Of a DNA stretch of 64,000 nucleotides, positions 20,646 through 29,291 are shown piece by piece. Location of the stretch: contig NZ_JASVDS010000005.1 in assembly GCF_030285365.1 (NCBI RefSeq), forward strand, positions 1 through 64,000. The letters are read 5' to 3'. The notes below the pieces were generated by a model, which saw only the letters and a list, made by a program, of their open reading frames with translations, was not told the origin of the DNA and ran no database searches. Position numbers and translations under genes: made by a program. This DNA is from Roseateles subflavus (GTDB lineage: Bacteria; Pseudomonadota; Gammaproteobacteria; Burkholderiales; Burkholderiaceae_C). Numbering within the stretch: position 1 is the first letter of the stretch; each line of letters begins with the position of its first letter.

Positions 20646-21800
20646 ATGTCCAAGCCCAGTCCTGAGCGTCAGCTGCGAGTTCTTCACGTCGAGGACTCGG
20701 AGCTGGATCACCAACTCATCGCGGTGGAACTGGCCCGAGCGGGCCTGCGGGTGTCGCTGTGCCGCCTCGACAGCCTGGCGGCCGTCAACGCGGCGCTGGA
20801 CGAGCGCTGGGACGCCATCATTTCCGACTTCAACCTGCCCGGCTTCTCCGGCCTGCAGGTGCTCGCCCTGCTCAAGGAGCGGCACCAGCTGCTGCCCTTC
20901 ATCCTGGTGTCCGGCGAAATCGGCGAGGACACTGCCGTGGCGGCGATGAAGACCGGTGCCTCGGACTACCTGCTCAAGAACAACCTCACGCGCCTGGCCC
21001 CCGCGCTGCTGCATGCGATCGAAGCCAACGAGTCCGAGCGCGCGCGCCTGGAGGCCGACCGCGCCTTGCGACGCAGCAAGCAGCGCCTGCACGAGCTGGC
21101 GGGCCATCTGCAGACCAGCGTCGAGATGGAGCGGGCGGCCATCGCGCGGGAGATCCACGACGACGTCGGCGGCTCGCTGACGGCACTGAAGTTCGACCTC
21201 GCCTGGCTGGCGCGCCATGTGGACGAGCCGGCGGTGAAGCAGCGCGTGGCCTCGGCCCTCGAGACCGTCAGCCAGGCCATCGAGGCCAGCCAGCGCATCA
21301 TGCACAACCTGCGCCCGGCGATCCTGGAGCAGGGCCTCGTGGCCGCGCTGCAATGGATGGCGGCGCGCTTCGAGCGGCGCACGGGCATCCAGGTGAGCCT
21401 GCGCACGCCCCAGGAGCAGCTGCAGATGCCCGGCGGTGTGCCGTTGGTGGCCTACCGCTGCGCCCAGGAAGCGCTGACCAATGTCTCCAAGCATGCCCAG
21501 GCGACGCGGGTGGACATCGAGCTCAGCCTCGACGCCGGCGTGCTGACGCTGGAGCTGCGCGACAACGGTCGCGGCATGGCGCCGCAGGACCTGGCCAAGA
21601 CGCGCAGCTTCGGCATTCGCGGGCTCCACGAGCGGGCGGCCACCGTGGGCGGCTGGGTGGACTTGAGCAGCAGTGCCAAGGGCACGAGCCTCATCCTCAC
21701 CGTCCCCCTGGAACCTGACGCCGTGCCGGAGGCGCTGGACGATGGCCAGGCCCTGGAGGACGCGAGCGCGCACGACCCCTCGGTGTGGGGCAATCTATGA
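20646..21800 (+). CDS. hybrid sensor kinase: receiver domain plus NarX-type kinase
   Basis: A 384-residue soluble protein. Residues about 10-125 are a receiver domain (HVEDSELDHQL, phosphoacceptor in IISDFNLPG, Lys in YLLKNN). A helical linker follows, then a HisKA_3 dimerisation domain with the phosphorylated His in AREIHDDVGGSLTALK, and an ATPase domain with DNGRGM and FGIRGLHERAATVGG. It has no membrane segment or sensor domain, so its input is probably phosphorylation of the receiver or a partner. The open frame extends upstream, but ATG 20646 starts just before the receiver fold. Its stop overlaps the next gene as ATGA. Confidence 0.93.
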   Translation: MSKPSPERQLRVLHVEDSELDHQLIAVELARAGLRVSLCRLDSLAAVNAALDERWDAIISDFNLPGFSGLQVLALLKERHQLLPFILVSGEIGEDTAVAAMKTGASDYLLKNNLTRLAPALLHAIEANESERARLEADRALRRSKQRLHELAGHLQTSVEMERAAIAREIHDDVGGSLTALKFDLAWLARHVDEPAVKQRVASALETVSQAIEASQRIMHNLRPAILEQGLVAALQWMAARFERRTGIQVSLRTPQEQLQMPGGVPLVAYRCAQEALTNVSKHAQATRVDIELSLDAGVLTLELRDNGRGMAPQDLAKTRSFGIRGLHERAATVGGWVDLSSSAKGTSLILTVPLEPDAVPEALDDGQALEDASAHDPSVWGNL

Positions 21801-22444
21801 TCAAAGTGATTCTGTGTGACGACCATGCCTTGATCCGGCGGGGCATCCGGGACACGCTGGCGGATGCCGCCGACATCGACGTCGTCGGCGAGGCCGGGGA
21901 TTACGGCGAGCTGCGCACGCTGCTGCGCGGCCTGGGCGATCCGCCGGCCTGCGACGTGCTGGTGCTGGACATCAACATGCCGGGCCGCAGCGGCCTCGAC
22001 GTGCTGCACGTGCTCAAGGACGAGGGCAGCGCCCTGCGCGTGCTCATCGTCTCGATGTATCCCGAGGACCAGTACGCCATCCGCGCCCTGCGCGCCGGCG
22101 CCTTCGGCTACGTCAACAAGGGCGGGGACCCGCAGCAGCTCGTGCAGGCCGTGCGTACCGTGGCCCAGGGGCGGAAATACGTCACGCCCGAGATCGCGCA
22201 GATGCTGGTCGAAAGCCTCACGGCGCCCGTCACCGAGCAGGCGCACCAGAAGCTCTCGGACCGCGAGCTGCAGACGCTGGTGATGATCGCCTCGGGCAAG
22301 CGCCTCTCCGATATTGCGGAGGAATTGACATTGAGCCCCAAGACAGTGAGCGTTTATCGCGCGCGGGTGCTGGAAAAGCTTGGGCTCAGCAACAATTCGG
22401 AACTGACCGTTTACGCCATTCGCAACGGCCTGGTCGCCAACTGA
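21797..22444 (+). CDS. NarL/FixJ-type response regulator
   Basis: A 215-residue regulator. The receiver domain starts MIKVILCDDHALIRRGI and has the phosphoacceptor in VLVLDINMPGRSG. The C-terminal LuxR-type helix-turn-helix reads LSDRELQTLVMIASGKRLSD, then SPKTVSVYRARVLEKLG. It is the partner of the preceding HisKA_3 kinase: the genes overlap by 4 bp (ATGA). A GTG twelve bases upstream is a less likely start. Its targets may include the downstream cyclase/receptor genes, but no binding site was read. Confidence 0.96.
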   Translation: MIKVILCDDHALIRRGIRDTLADAADIDVVGEAGDYGELRTLLRGLGDPPACDVLVLDINMPGRSGLDVLHVLKDEGSALRVLIVSMYPEDQYAIRALRAGAFGYVNKGGDPQQLVQAVRTVAQGRKYVTPEIAQMLVESLTAPVTEQAHQKLSDRELQTLVMIASGKRLSDIAEELTLSPKTVSVYRARVLEKLGLSNNSELTVYAIRNGLVAN

Positions 22445-22492
22445 CGCAGGTGAGGCTGCGTCGCGTCCCGGCGCCCACGCCTGCCGACCTGC

Positions 22493-23845
22493 ATGCAAGA
22501 CTCTCCACCGACTGCCTCGATGCCCTCGGGCGACCCGCCGCGGGATCCCTCGCGCGAGGGGCCGCGCCCGCGGGGGGCCGCGTCCCTCGTGGCGCGGCTC
22601 ACGCGCTGGAACATGGCGGTGCTGGTCACGACGGTGGTCCTGTGCTTCATCGTGATCGCGACGACCGGCTGGTTCTCGGCCCAGGAGCGGCAGGCGAGCC
22701 TCTCCCAGGGGAGTGCGCGGGTGCTGGCGAACAGCCTCGCCCCCATGCTGGTCTTCGAGGACCGGGAGGCGGCGCGCAATGAGCTGCAGTCCTTTGTCCG
22801 CCGCGGGGATGTGCTGGAGGTGCAGCTCATCCTGACCAGCGGCCAGCTGTTCGCGTCCTGGGAGGCGCCGGGGCAGCATTCGGACCTGCTCGTCAGCCAG
22901 GCGATGAGCCATCCGGCAATGCACCATGAGGCCGATGCCCAGCAGCTGCGCGTGTGGATCCCCGTGGAGCTGCGCGGAGAGCGCGTCGGGACCCTCTACC
23001 TGCGCGAGAGCCTGCAGGCGCTGCACCAGCAGCTGCAGCGGGCCATCCTGCTGGTGGCGCTGATGCTCGGCGTGGCGATCGTGGTGGCCTCGCGCGCATT
23101 GCGATTCGTCCAGCGCCGTGCGCTGTCCCCGCTGGTGGAGCTGTCGCGGCTGGCCGAGCAGGTGGCCTCGGACCAGAACTACAGCCGTCGTGCACGCGTG
23201 CACCACCCGGACGAGGTCGGCCGCCTGACCGAGCGCTTCAACCAGCTGCTGCGGCGCGCCGAGGCCTGGCAGGCGGAGCTCAACCGCCAGCTCCGCGCGG
23301 AGCAGGCGGCCGGGCAGCAGTTCCAGCGCCTCGCCCACGAGGACAGCCTCACCCACCTGCCGAACCGGCTCTACTTCCAGTCGGCACTGCAGCGTCGGAT
23401 GGCGCAGGCGCGTGATCAGCGGGAAGGGCTGGCCCTCATGTTCATCGACCTCGACAACTTCAAGCTGGTCAACGACGGGCATGGCCACGAGGCGGGCGAT
23501 GCCGTGCTGGTCGAGGTCTCGCGCCGCATGAGCGGTGTGCTGCGCGGCAGTGACGTGCTGTGCCGCCTCGGGGGCGACGAGTTCGCGCTGATCCTGCCGG
23601 GTCGAAGCGCCGAGAGCGTGGTGAGCAACCTGGCCCAGCGGCTCATCGCCGTGGTCCGCGAGCCGATCGTGATCGAAGGCGTGCCGGTGCAGGTCGGCGC
23701 CACCATCGGCGTGGCCAGCTTCCCGGAAGACGCCACCGACGAAGCGGGCCTGCTGGGCCAGGCCGACGCCGCGATGTACGCCGCCAAGCGTGCGGGCAAG
23801 AACACGTTCCGCAAGGCGGGCGAGGTGAACAGCCATGAAGCGTGA
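22493..23845 (+). CDS. membrane diguanylate cyclase, CHASE8-HAMP-GGDEF (YfiN/TpbB type)
   Basis: A 450-residue inner-membrane protein. Membrane helix near residues 40-62 (MAVLVTTVVLCFIVIATTGW), a periplasmic CHASE8-like domain to about 180, a second helix (AILLVALMLGVAIVVASRAL), HAMP (SPLVELSRLAEQV), then a GGDEF domain starting DSLTHLPNRLYF. The active site GGDEF is intact, and an RxxD product-inhibition site (RGSD) lies five residues before it, so the enzyme should make cyclic-di-GMP with feedback. The architecture equals P. aeruginosa YfiN/TpbB, which is held inactive by periplasmic YfiR. A YfiR-like gene lies two genes downstream. Its end overlaps the receptor gene by 11 bp. Confidence 0.93.
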   Translation: MQDSPPTASMPSGDPPRDPSREGPRPRGAASLVARLTRWNMAVLVTTVVLCFIVIATTGWFSAQERQASLSQGSARVLANSLAPMLVFEDREAARNELQSFVRRGDVLEVQLILTSGQLFASWEAPGQHSDLLVSQAMSHPAMHHEADAQQLRVWIPVELRGERVGTLYLRESLQALHQQLQRAILLVALMLGVAIVVASRALRFVQRRALSPLVELSRLAEQVASDQNYSRRARVHHPDEVGRLTERFNQLLRRAEAWQAELNRQLRAEQAAGQQFQRLAHEDSLTHLPNRLYFQSALQRRMAQARDQREGLALMFIDLDNFKLVNDGHGHEAGDAVLVEVSRRMSGVLRGSDVLCRLGGDEFALILPGRSAESVVSNLAQRLIAVVREPIVIEGVPVQVGATIGVASFPEDATDEAGLLGQADAAMYAAKRAGKNTFRKAGEVNSHEA

Positions 23846-25913
23846 GCAAGGAAACGGCGGCGCCGGCCCGCAGGCGCGCGATGACGGCCGCACCCGGCGT
23901 CACGGCCTGAAGCTCGCCGGCCTCATGGCGGGGCTGGCCGGTCTGGCGGTCTCGGGCGCGTCGCTCGCCGCAGCGTCGGAGACGCTCGCGTCGGTCGCCA
24001 CCGCCGAGGCCTCCCCGGAGCCGCCCAGCCTCGAGCAGCTGCTGCAGCAGAAGCTCTCCGAGCTGCCCAAGTCGGTCCAGGTGTCGACGGCGTCCCGGTT
24101 CGCTCAGACGGCTGAGCAATCGGCCCTGACCTATGTGCTGACCGACGAGGACATCCGCGGCCTCGGCCTGCGCAGCCTGCGAGACGTGCTCGACGCGCTG
24201 CCGGGCCTGTACATCACCAGCAATTCCAACTTCAGCTTCGTGGGCGCGCGCGGGCTCGGCCGGCCCGGCGACTTCAACTCCCGCGTGCTGCTGCTGATCG
24301 ACGGCGTGCGCGTCAACGAGAACACCACGGACGCGGCCTTGATCGGCCCCGAGTTCTACCTCGACGTCCAGTGGATCGAGCGGGTCGAGTTCACCCCGGG
24401 CCCCGGCTCGGCCGTCTACGGCAACAACGCCTTCCTCGGGGTGATCAACGTGATCCCCAAGCGGGCCGACAAGCTGCAGGGCCTGCGCCTGGGCGTCATG
24501 GTCGACAGCAGCACGCGCAAGGAAGCGCAGCTGAGCTGGGCGCTGCGCGGCAGCGAGGGCCAGGAAGCCATGCTCGGCGTGGCCGTGGTGGAGCAGCCGC
24601 GCGTGCCGCTGGCCTTTGACACCGCGCCCGCGCTCGTGGACGAGCTCCAGTCCCTCAACACCGAACGCGTGCAGCGCGTGTTCGGCTCCTACAGCCACCA
24701 GGGCCTGTCGATCCGGGGCGGGCACTCGGAGCGCACCCTCGGCAGCGGGCTGTGGCTGGACGTGCGCGACCGCTCCCGCGGCCTGGTCAAGCGCGAGGCC
24801 TACTACCGCAACAGCATGCTGGCGCTGACGCAGGACTTCAATCTCGGCCCCAGCACCGACCTGACGCTGGACATCTCCGCCAAGCGCACCCGCGTCGAGG
24901 GGCGTCGTCCCTTCATCGACGAGGACGGCACCCGCCGTGTCTGGCGCACGGCCAACGATGGGCGCTGGGTCAACGCGAGCTTGCGCCTGGGGCTGAACCA
25001 ATGGGCCGGGCACCGCGTGGCGCTGGGCTGGGACACGCAGCAGGACTACGTGCAGCAGATCTTCCTGGGCGTCTGGGGCGACCCGGAGTACTACCTGCGC
25101 TTCCTGGCGCGCGGCAAGGGCAACGGCCTCTTTGTGCAGGATGACTGGGATCTTGGCAACGGGCACCACCTCTCGCTCGGCCTGCGGCGCGACCGGGACG
25201 ACCGCGTGGACGGGGCGCAGCTCAACCCGCGCCTGGCCTGGACCTGGCAGATCGACGCGGACCGCCGCCTGCGATTCGTGCATGGCAGCGCCTACCGCGT
25301 GGCCAACCTGATGGAGTTCGCGCAGAACTACTTCGTCGAGGCGCCCCAGATGCTGCCCTCCGAGGAGCGCGTGCGCTCGCAGGAGCTGGTGTACGAGCAT
25401 GCCCTCAGCCGCCACACGCAGCTGCGGGTGTCGGCCTTCCGCTCCTCGTTCCGCGGCCTGATCGGACTCAATGACATGCTGGCCTATGTGAACGAAGGGC
25501 AGATGAAGTCGCTGGGCCTGGACGTCGGCCTCGAGCACCGCTGGCTGGACGGCGCCCGGCTGCAGGCCTCGGCCACGACGCAGCGCCTGCGTGACGTCCG
25601 CGGCCTGGTGCCGGACAACTCGCCCAAGTACCTGCTCAAGCTCCAGTACCAGCGCCCGCTGGCGGGAGGCTGGGAGATGGGCTGGCAGACGGTGGGCATG
25701 GGCGCGCGGCACGTCGGCGACGAACACCTCGGCGCAGTGCTCCTCCACCACGTCCACCTGAGCACGCGCCTGCCCGGCGGGTGGAGCCTCGGCCTGGGCG
25801 TGCGCAATCTCGGCCAGAAGCGCTACGGCGACATCACGGACCCGGGGGAGTCGCAGATGCGGGCGCCGGGACGCACGGTCTTCTTGCAGCTCACCACGGC
25901 GCCGACGCCATGA
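23835..25913 (+). CDS. TonB-dependent outer-membrane receptor
   Basis: A 692-residue receptor with a signal peptide in residues 1-46 (hydrophobic core LAGLMAGLAGLAVSG, cleavage near SLAAAS). The plug domain spans about 80-215 (DIRGLGLRSLRDVLDALPG, RVLLLIDGVRVNENT, IERVEFTPGPGSAVYGNNA, FLGVINVIP), followed by a beta-barrel. No obvious TonB box was seen and the C terminus does not end in an aromatic residue. Its place between a CHASE8 cyclase and a YfiR-like gene, overlapping both, suggests a signal-sensing or ligand-reporting role rather than simple uptake. The ligand is unknown. Confidence 0.94.
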   Translation: MKREQGNGGAGPQARDDGRTRRHGLKLAGLMAGLAGLAVSGASLAAASETLASVATAEASPEPPSLEQLLQQKLSELPKSVQVSTASRFAQTAEQSALTYVLTDEDIRGLGLRSLRDVLDALPGLYITSNSNFSFVGARGLGRPGDFNSRVLLLIDGVRVNENTTDAALIGPEFYLDVQWIERVEFTPGPGSAVYGNNAFLGVINVIPKRADKLQGLRLGVMVDSSTRKEAQLSWALRGSEGQEAMLGVAVVEQPRVPLAFDTAPALVDELQSLNTERVQRVFGSYSHQGLSIRGGHSERTLGSGLWLDVRDRSRGLVKREAYYRNSMLALTQDFNLGPSTDLTLDISAKRTRVEGRRPFIDEDGTRRVWRTANDGRWVNASLRLGLNQWAGHRVALGWDTQQDYVQQIFLGVWGDPEYYLRFLARGKGNGLFVQDDWDLGNGHHLSLGLRRDRDDRVDGAQLNPRLAWTWQIDADRRLRFVHGSAYRVANLMEFAQNYFVEAPQMLPSEERVRSQELVYEHALSRHTQLRVSAFRSSFRGLIGLNDMLAYVNEGQMKSLGLDVGLEHRWLDGARLQASATTQRLRDVRGLVPDNSPKYLLKLQYQRPLAGGWEMGWQTVGMGARHVGDEHLGAVLLHHVHLSTRLPGGWSLGLGVRNLGQKRYGDITDPGESQMRAPGRTVFLQLTTAPTP

Positions 25914-26428
25914 TGCATCGGCTGTTGCGGCTCGGGCTGGGCGTGGCCGTCGGCATGACGGCGACGCTGGCCTGGCCTGCGCAGGTCTCGGAAGAGGCGA
26001 GCCTCAAGGCCGCCTTCATCTATCGTTTCGCGCAGTTCACGCAGTGGCCGGTGTCGGTGAAGGAGTTCACCTACTGCACGGCGGGCGCCCAGGAGCTGTC
26101 CGATGCGCTGCGCCAGCTGGTGGCGCGCCAGCACGAGTTCTCGCAGGTGCGCACCGTGTCGCTGCAGCAGGCGTCGGCCGGCAGCGGCTGCCACCTGCTC
26201 GTGCTCAGCCAGATGGATCGCCAGGAGATGCTGCGCTGGCAGCAGGCCCTGACGGACGCGCCGGTGCTCGTCGTGGCGGATGCGCCCGAGGCGCTGCGCA
26301 GCGGCGCCGTCATCGCGCTCACGCAGGAGCCCAACGGCCTGAGCTTCCGCATCAACAACACCGAGGCCAAGCGCCGCGGCCTGGTGCTCAGCTCCCAGGT
26401 GTTGAAGCTCGCGCGCGAGGTGCGCTGA
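25910..26428 (+). CDS. yfiR: YfiR-family (DUF4154) periplasmic regulator
   Basis: A 172-residue protein with a signal peptide (residues 1-24, cleavage near WPA). The family signature LKAAFIYRFAQFTQWP follows immediately. There are two cysteines, Cys56 and Cys94, 38 residues apart; this resembles the Cys71-Cys110 pair of P. aeruginosa YfiR, whose second pair is missing here. YfiR represses the cyclase YfiN by binding its periplasmic domain. The start overlaps the receptor stop (ATGA), so the two are translationally coupled. Repression of the CHASE8 cyclase two genes upstream is inferred from family and context. Confidence 0.9.
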   Translation: MMHRLLRLGLGVAVGMTATLAWPAQVSEEASLKAAFIYRFAQFTQWPVSVKEFTYCTAGAQELSDALRQLVARQHEFSQVRTVSLQQASAGSGCHLLVLSQMDRQEMLRWQQALTDAPVLVVADAPEALRSGAVIALTQEPNGLSFRINNTEAKRRGLVLSSQVLKLAREVR

Positions 26429-26437
26429 GCCGACGGC

Positions 26438-27202
26438 TCAGGAGAAGGCGGCCAGCATCCGCTCCAGCACGATCTGGAACGGCCCCTGCATTAGCGGCAG
26501 CGTGGCGGCCATGCCGATCAGGCCGATGCTCACCGTCAGCGGGAAGCCGACCGAGAACACGCCGATCTGCGGCGCCACCCGGGAGATCACGCCCAGCACG
26601 AGGTTCACGAACATGAGCATCGTGATGAGCGGCAGCGCGATCCAGAAGCCCATGCGGAAGATCTCCGCGCCCCAGACGTGCGGCCGGGCCACGCGCAGGA
26701 ACTCGAAGGGTTCCTGGCCGACGGGAAAGGCCTGGAAGCTCTGCACCAGGGCCTGGATCAGCAGCAGATGGCCGTTCACCGCGATGAAGAGAAAGGCCAC
26801 CATCGAGCCGAAGAAGCGCGAGGTCGAGGTGCCCTGGCTGCCGGTGCCCGGATCGAAGAAGCCGGCGAAGTTCAGGCCCATCTGCAGGCCGATGACCTCG
26901 CCCGCGAACTCCAGTGCCGCGAACACGAGACGCACGGCGAAGCCCATGGACAGGCCGATCAGCAGCTGCTGCGCGAGCAGCAGGAGCAGCATCGGCAGCG
27001 AGTCCAGCGGCGTGGCGGGCATGGCGGGCAGCGAGGGCTGCGCCGCCACCGTGATCACCAGCGCCAGCCCGATGCGCACGCGCAGGGGCATCGCGCGCTG
27101 GCTGAACACCGGCATGCCCGCGAAGAGCGCGAGGGTGCGGACGAAGGGCCACAGCAGCGGCGTGAGCCACTCCAGCAGCTGGGCCTCGGTGAAGCTGATC
27201 AT
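26438..27202 (-). CDS. fliR: flagellar export apparatus protein FliR
   Basis: A 254-residue polytopic inner-membrane protein, part of the FliP5-FliQ4-FliR1 export gate. Conserved features are PVFSQRAMPLRVRIGLAL near the N terminus, GFAVRLVFAALEFAGEVIG in the middle, and VNLVLGVISRVAPQIGVFSVGFP. Last gene of the fliL-R unit, 28 bp after fliQ. It is convergent with the yfiR-like gene, only 9 bp apart, with no clear terminator in between. Confidence 0.98.
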   Translation of the reverse strand: MISFTEAQLLEWLTPLLWPFVRTLALFAGMPVFSQRAMPLRVRIGLALVITVAAQPSLPAMPATPLDSLPMLLLLLAQQLLIGLSMGFAVRLVFAALEFAGEVIGLQMGLNFAGFFDPGTGSQGTSTSRFFGSMVAFLFIAVNGHLLLIQALVQSFQAFPVGQEPFEFLRVARPHVWGAEIFRMGFWIALPLITMLMFVNLVLGVISRVAPQIGVFSVGFPLTVSIGLIGMAATLPLMQGPFQIVLERMLAAFS

Positions 27203-27230
27203 CGCGACGTCGACCGGCGAGGCCGGGGGC

Positions 27231-27500
27231 TCAGCCCACCACCTGCGGAATGGTCTGCAGGGTGCGCTGGATGTACTCGACCAGCGTGTTCATCATCCAC
27301 GGGCCCGTGATGGCCAGCACCAGCACCGCCGCGACGACCTTGGGCACGAAGCTCAGCGTGGCCTCGTTGATCTGCGTGGCCGCCTGGAACACGCTGACCA
27401 GCACGCCCACCGCGAGCACCGTCAGCAGCACCGGCGCCGCCACGAGCATGAGCATGTAGAGGCCTTGCTGGCCGAAGGTGAAGACTTGTTGGGCATCCAT
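27231..27500 (-). CDS. fliQ: flagellar export apparatus protein FliQ
   Basis: An 89-residue protein with two membrane helices (MLVAAPVLLTVLAVGVLVSVF and VVAAVLVLAITGPWM), the normal FliQ size and layout. FATQINE-like segment AATQINEATLSFVPK is characteristic. It packs with FliP and FliR in the export gate. A 138-bp gap with GC-rich hairpins separates it from fliP. Confidence 0.98.
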   Translation of the reverse strand: MDAQQVFTFGQQGLYMLMLVAAPVLLTVLAVGVLVSVFQAATQINEATLSFVPKVVAAVLVLAITGPWMMNTLVEYIQRTLQTIPQVVG

Positions 27501-27569
27501 GTCGGGTTTCCTTGTCGTCGGCGGCTGCGGCCGATGCAGGCTCAGGTTCGAATCAAGTGGCGCCCGAGG

Positions 27570-27626
27570 ATCCGGCTTTGCCGGGCCTGCGGGCGCGCCC
27601 CCTTGGAGGGGCCGGCGAAGCCGGTA
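27570..27626. repeat. GC-rich compound-hairpin element between fliP and fliQ
   Basis: Three short palindromes lie in tandem: CCGGC-ttt-GCCGG (27572-27584), CCCCT-tgg-AGGGG around 27600, and CCGGC-gaa-GCCGG (27612-27624). The arrangement resembles small mobile intergenic repeats of GC-rich proteobacteria. It sits in an otherwise tight operon, so it may set relative expression or mRNA stability of fliQR. Confidence 0.5.
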
Positions 27627-27638
27627 CGGGTGGGAGTT

Positions 27639-28424
27639 TCATGTCGCGAAGGAGGCGGCCAGCGAGCCGAGCAGCAGGTTCCAGCCGTCGGCCAGCACGA
27701 AGAGCATCAGCTTGAAGGGCAGGGACACCAGCACGGGTGACAGCATCATCATCCCCAGGCTCATCAGCACGCTGCTGACGATCATGTCGATGACGAGGAA
27801 GGGAATGAAGATCAGGAAGGCGATCTGGAAGGCGGACTTCAGCTCGCTCGTCACGAAGGCCGGCACCAGCACGCGGAACGGCACGGCCTCGGGCTTGACG
27901 TCGCCCTCCAGCTTGGCGAGGCGGCTGAAGAGCGCCACATCGGCCTGGCGCGTCTGCTTGAGCATGAAGCCGCGCATCGGCACCTCCGCCCGCTTGAGCG
28001 CCTCGTCGAAGGCGATCTGGCCGGTGGAGTAGGGCTGCCATGCGTCGCTGTAGACCTTGTCCAGCGTCGGGCTCATCACGAAGAAGGTGAGGAACAGCGA
28101 CAGGCCGATGATCACCTGGTTGGGCGGCGCGGCCTGCGTGCCCAGCGCCTGGCGCATGAGGGACAGCACGATCACGATGCGGGTGAAGCCCGTCATCATC
28201 AGCAGCACGGCGGGCAGGAAGCCGAGGGCCGTGAAGAAGAGCAGCGTCTGGATGGGCACCGAGTAGCTGCCACCGCTGCCCTGGCCGATCAGCACCGGCA
28301 GGCTGGCGGGCGGCTGAGCCCCCTGCTGGGCCAGGGCGCTCGTGCCGAGGCTCAGCAGGCACAGCGCGGCGGCGGTGCGCAGCCAGGTGGCGAGGGTGGC
28401 GAGTGGGCGGCGAGCATCACGCAT
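27639..28424 (-). CDS. fliP: flagellar export apparatus protein FliP
   Basis: A 261-residue protein. A cleavable signal peptide (TAAALCLLSLGTSALAQ) precedes four membrane helices. Family motifs are ALGFLPAVLLMMTGFTRIVIV, PPNQVIIGLSLFLTFFVMSP and FIPFLVIDMIVSSVLMSLGM. FliP forms the export-gate core. ATG 28424 was chosen because it overlaps the fliO end by 8 bp and starts just before the signal peptide; an earlier in-frame start lies inside fliO. Confidence 0.98.
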   Translation of the reverse strand: MRDARRPLATLATWLRTAAALCLLSLGTSALAQQGAQPPASLPVLIGQGSGGSYSVPIQTLLFFTALGFLPAVLLMMTGFTRIVIVLSLMRQALGTQAAPPNQVIIGLSLFLTFFVMSPTLDKVYSDAWQPYSTGQIAFDEALKRAEVPMRGFMLKQTRQADVALFSRLAKLEGDVKPEAVPFRVLVPAFVTSELKSAFQIAFLIFIPFLVIDMIVSSVLMSLGMMMLSPVLVSLPFKLMLFVLADGWNLLLGSLAASFAT

Positions 28425-28764
28425 GGCCTTCTCCGCTGCCTCGCTGGAGGCGCTGGCGCAGCTGCGCGGCAAAGCTGGCGCCGGCCTCGGGGGCGGCTGG
28501 CAGCGTGGCCTGGGGGGGCATCACGTGGAGGGTCTGGATCTGCTGGGCCGTCACGCCGAGCACCAGCCAGCGCCGGTCCTCGCCCTCGCCGACCTCGACG
28601 GTCAGCACCTTCTGGCTGGGGGACAGCGGCAGGATGGACACCAGCCGCATCTGCGAACTGGCAAGACCTGACCCCAAGGGGCTTCGCTTGAGCAGCCACA
28701 GCGCGAGGGGGATCAGCGCGAGGATGGCCAGGAACCACAGGACCGGCAGCACTTGGGAGTTCAT
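28417..28764 (-). CDS. fliO: flagellar protein FliO
   Basis: A 115-residue protein with one N-terminal membrane helix (VLPVLWFLAILALIPLALWLL) and a cytoplasmic domain with the family core ILPLSPSQKVLTVEVGEGEDR and LVLGVTAQQIQTLHVM. FliO helps assemble the FliP ring. It lies 97 bp after fliN and overlaps fliP. Confidence 0.93.
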   Translation of the reverse strand: MNSQVLPVLWFLAILALIPLALWLLKRSPLGSGLASSQMRLVSILPLSPSQKVLTVEVGEGEDRRWLVLGVTAQQIQTLHVMPPQATLPAAPEAGASFAAQLRQRLQRGSGEGHA

Positions 28765-28861
28765 GTGCCGATTCTGGGCAGGACTTGAGGGGGCGAGTCC
28801 CTCGAAAAGCGGCGGAAAAGCCGGCGTGACGGCGCGAGCCCGTCCGCCGGTCGGCCGCGTA

Positions 28862-29281
28862 TCAGCCGCCCTTGGACAGGCGCCGCATGCGTTCCGAGGG
28901 GGTGACGATGTCGGTCAGGCGGATGCCGAACTTGTCATTCACCACGACCACCTCGCCCTGGGCGATCAGGTAGCCGTTGACCAGCACGTCCATGGGCTCG
29001 CCGGCCAGGGCGTCCAGCTCCACGACCGAGCCTTGCGCCAGCTGCAGGATGTTCTTGATCGGGATGCGCGTGCGGCCCAGCTCCACCGTGAGCTGCACGG
29101 GGATGTCCAGGATCATGTTGATGTCCTGGCCCGGCATGTTGCTCGGGGTGGGCGTGAAGTTCGCGAAGCTGGCGGGCGCGACTTCCTCGGCGGGGGCCTG
29201 GACCTCCTCCGCGACGTCGGAACCCTTGGCTTCTGCGAGTGCGGCCGCCCATTCGGCCGCCATTGCGTCTTGTTCGTCCAT
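28862..29281 (-). CDS. fliN: flagellar motor switch protein FliN
   Basis: A 139-residue switch-complex protein. An acidic Ala/Glu-rich N-terminal extension is followed by the SpoA domain: LDIPVQLTVELGRTRIPIK, VVELDALAGEPMDVLVNG and QGEVVVVNDKFGIRLTDIV. FliN forms the base of the C-ring with FliM and FliG. ATG 29281 gives MDEQDAM; the open frame upstream runs into fliM. It is 10 bp after fliM. Confidence 0.97.
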   Translation of the reverse strand: MDEQDAMAAEWAAALAEAKGSDVAEEVQAPAEEVAPASFANFTPTPSNMPGQDINMILDIPVQLTVELGRTRIPIKNILQLAQGSVVELDALAGEPMDVLVNGYLIAQGEVVVVNDKFGIRLTDIVTPSERMRRLSKGG

Positions 29282-29291
29282 GGCAGTGCCT

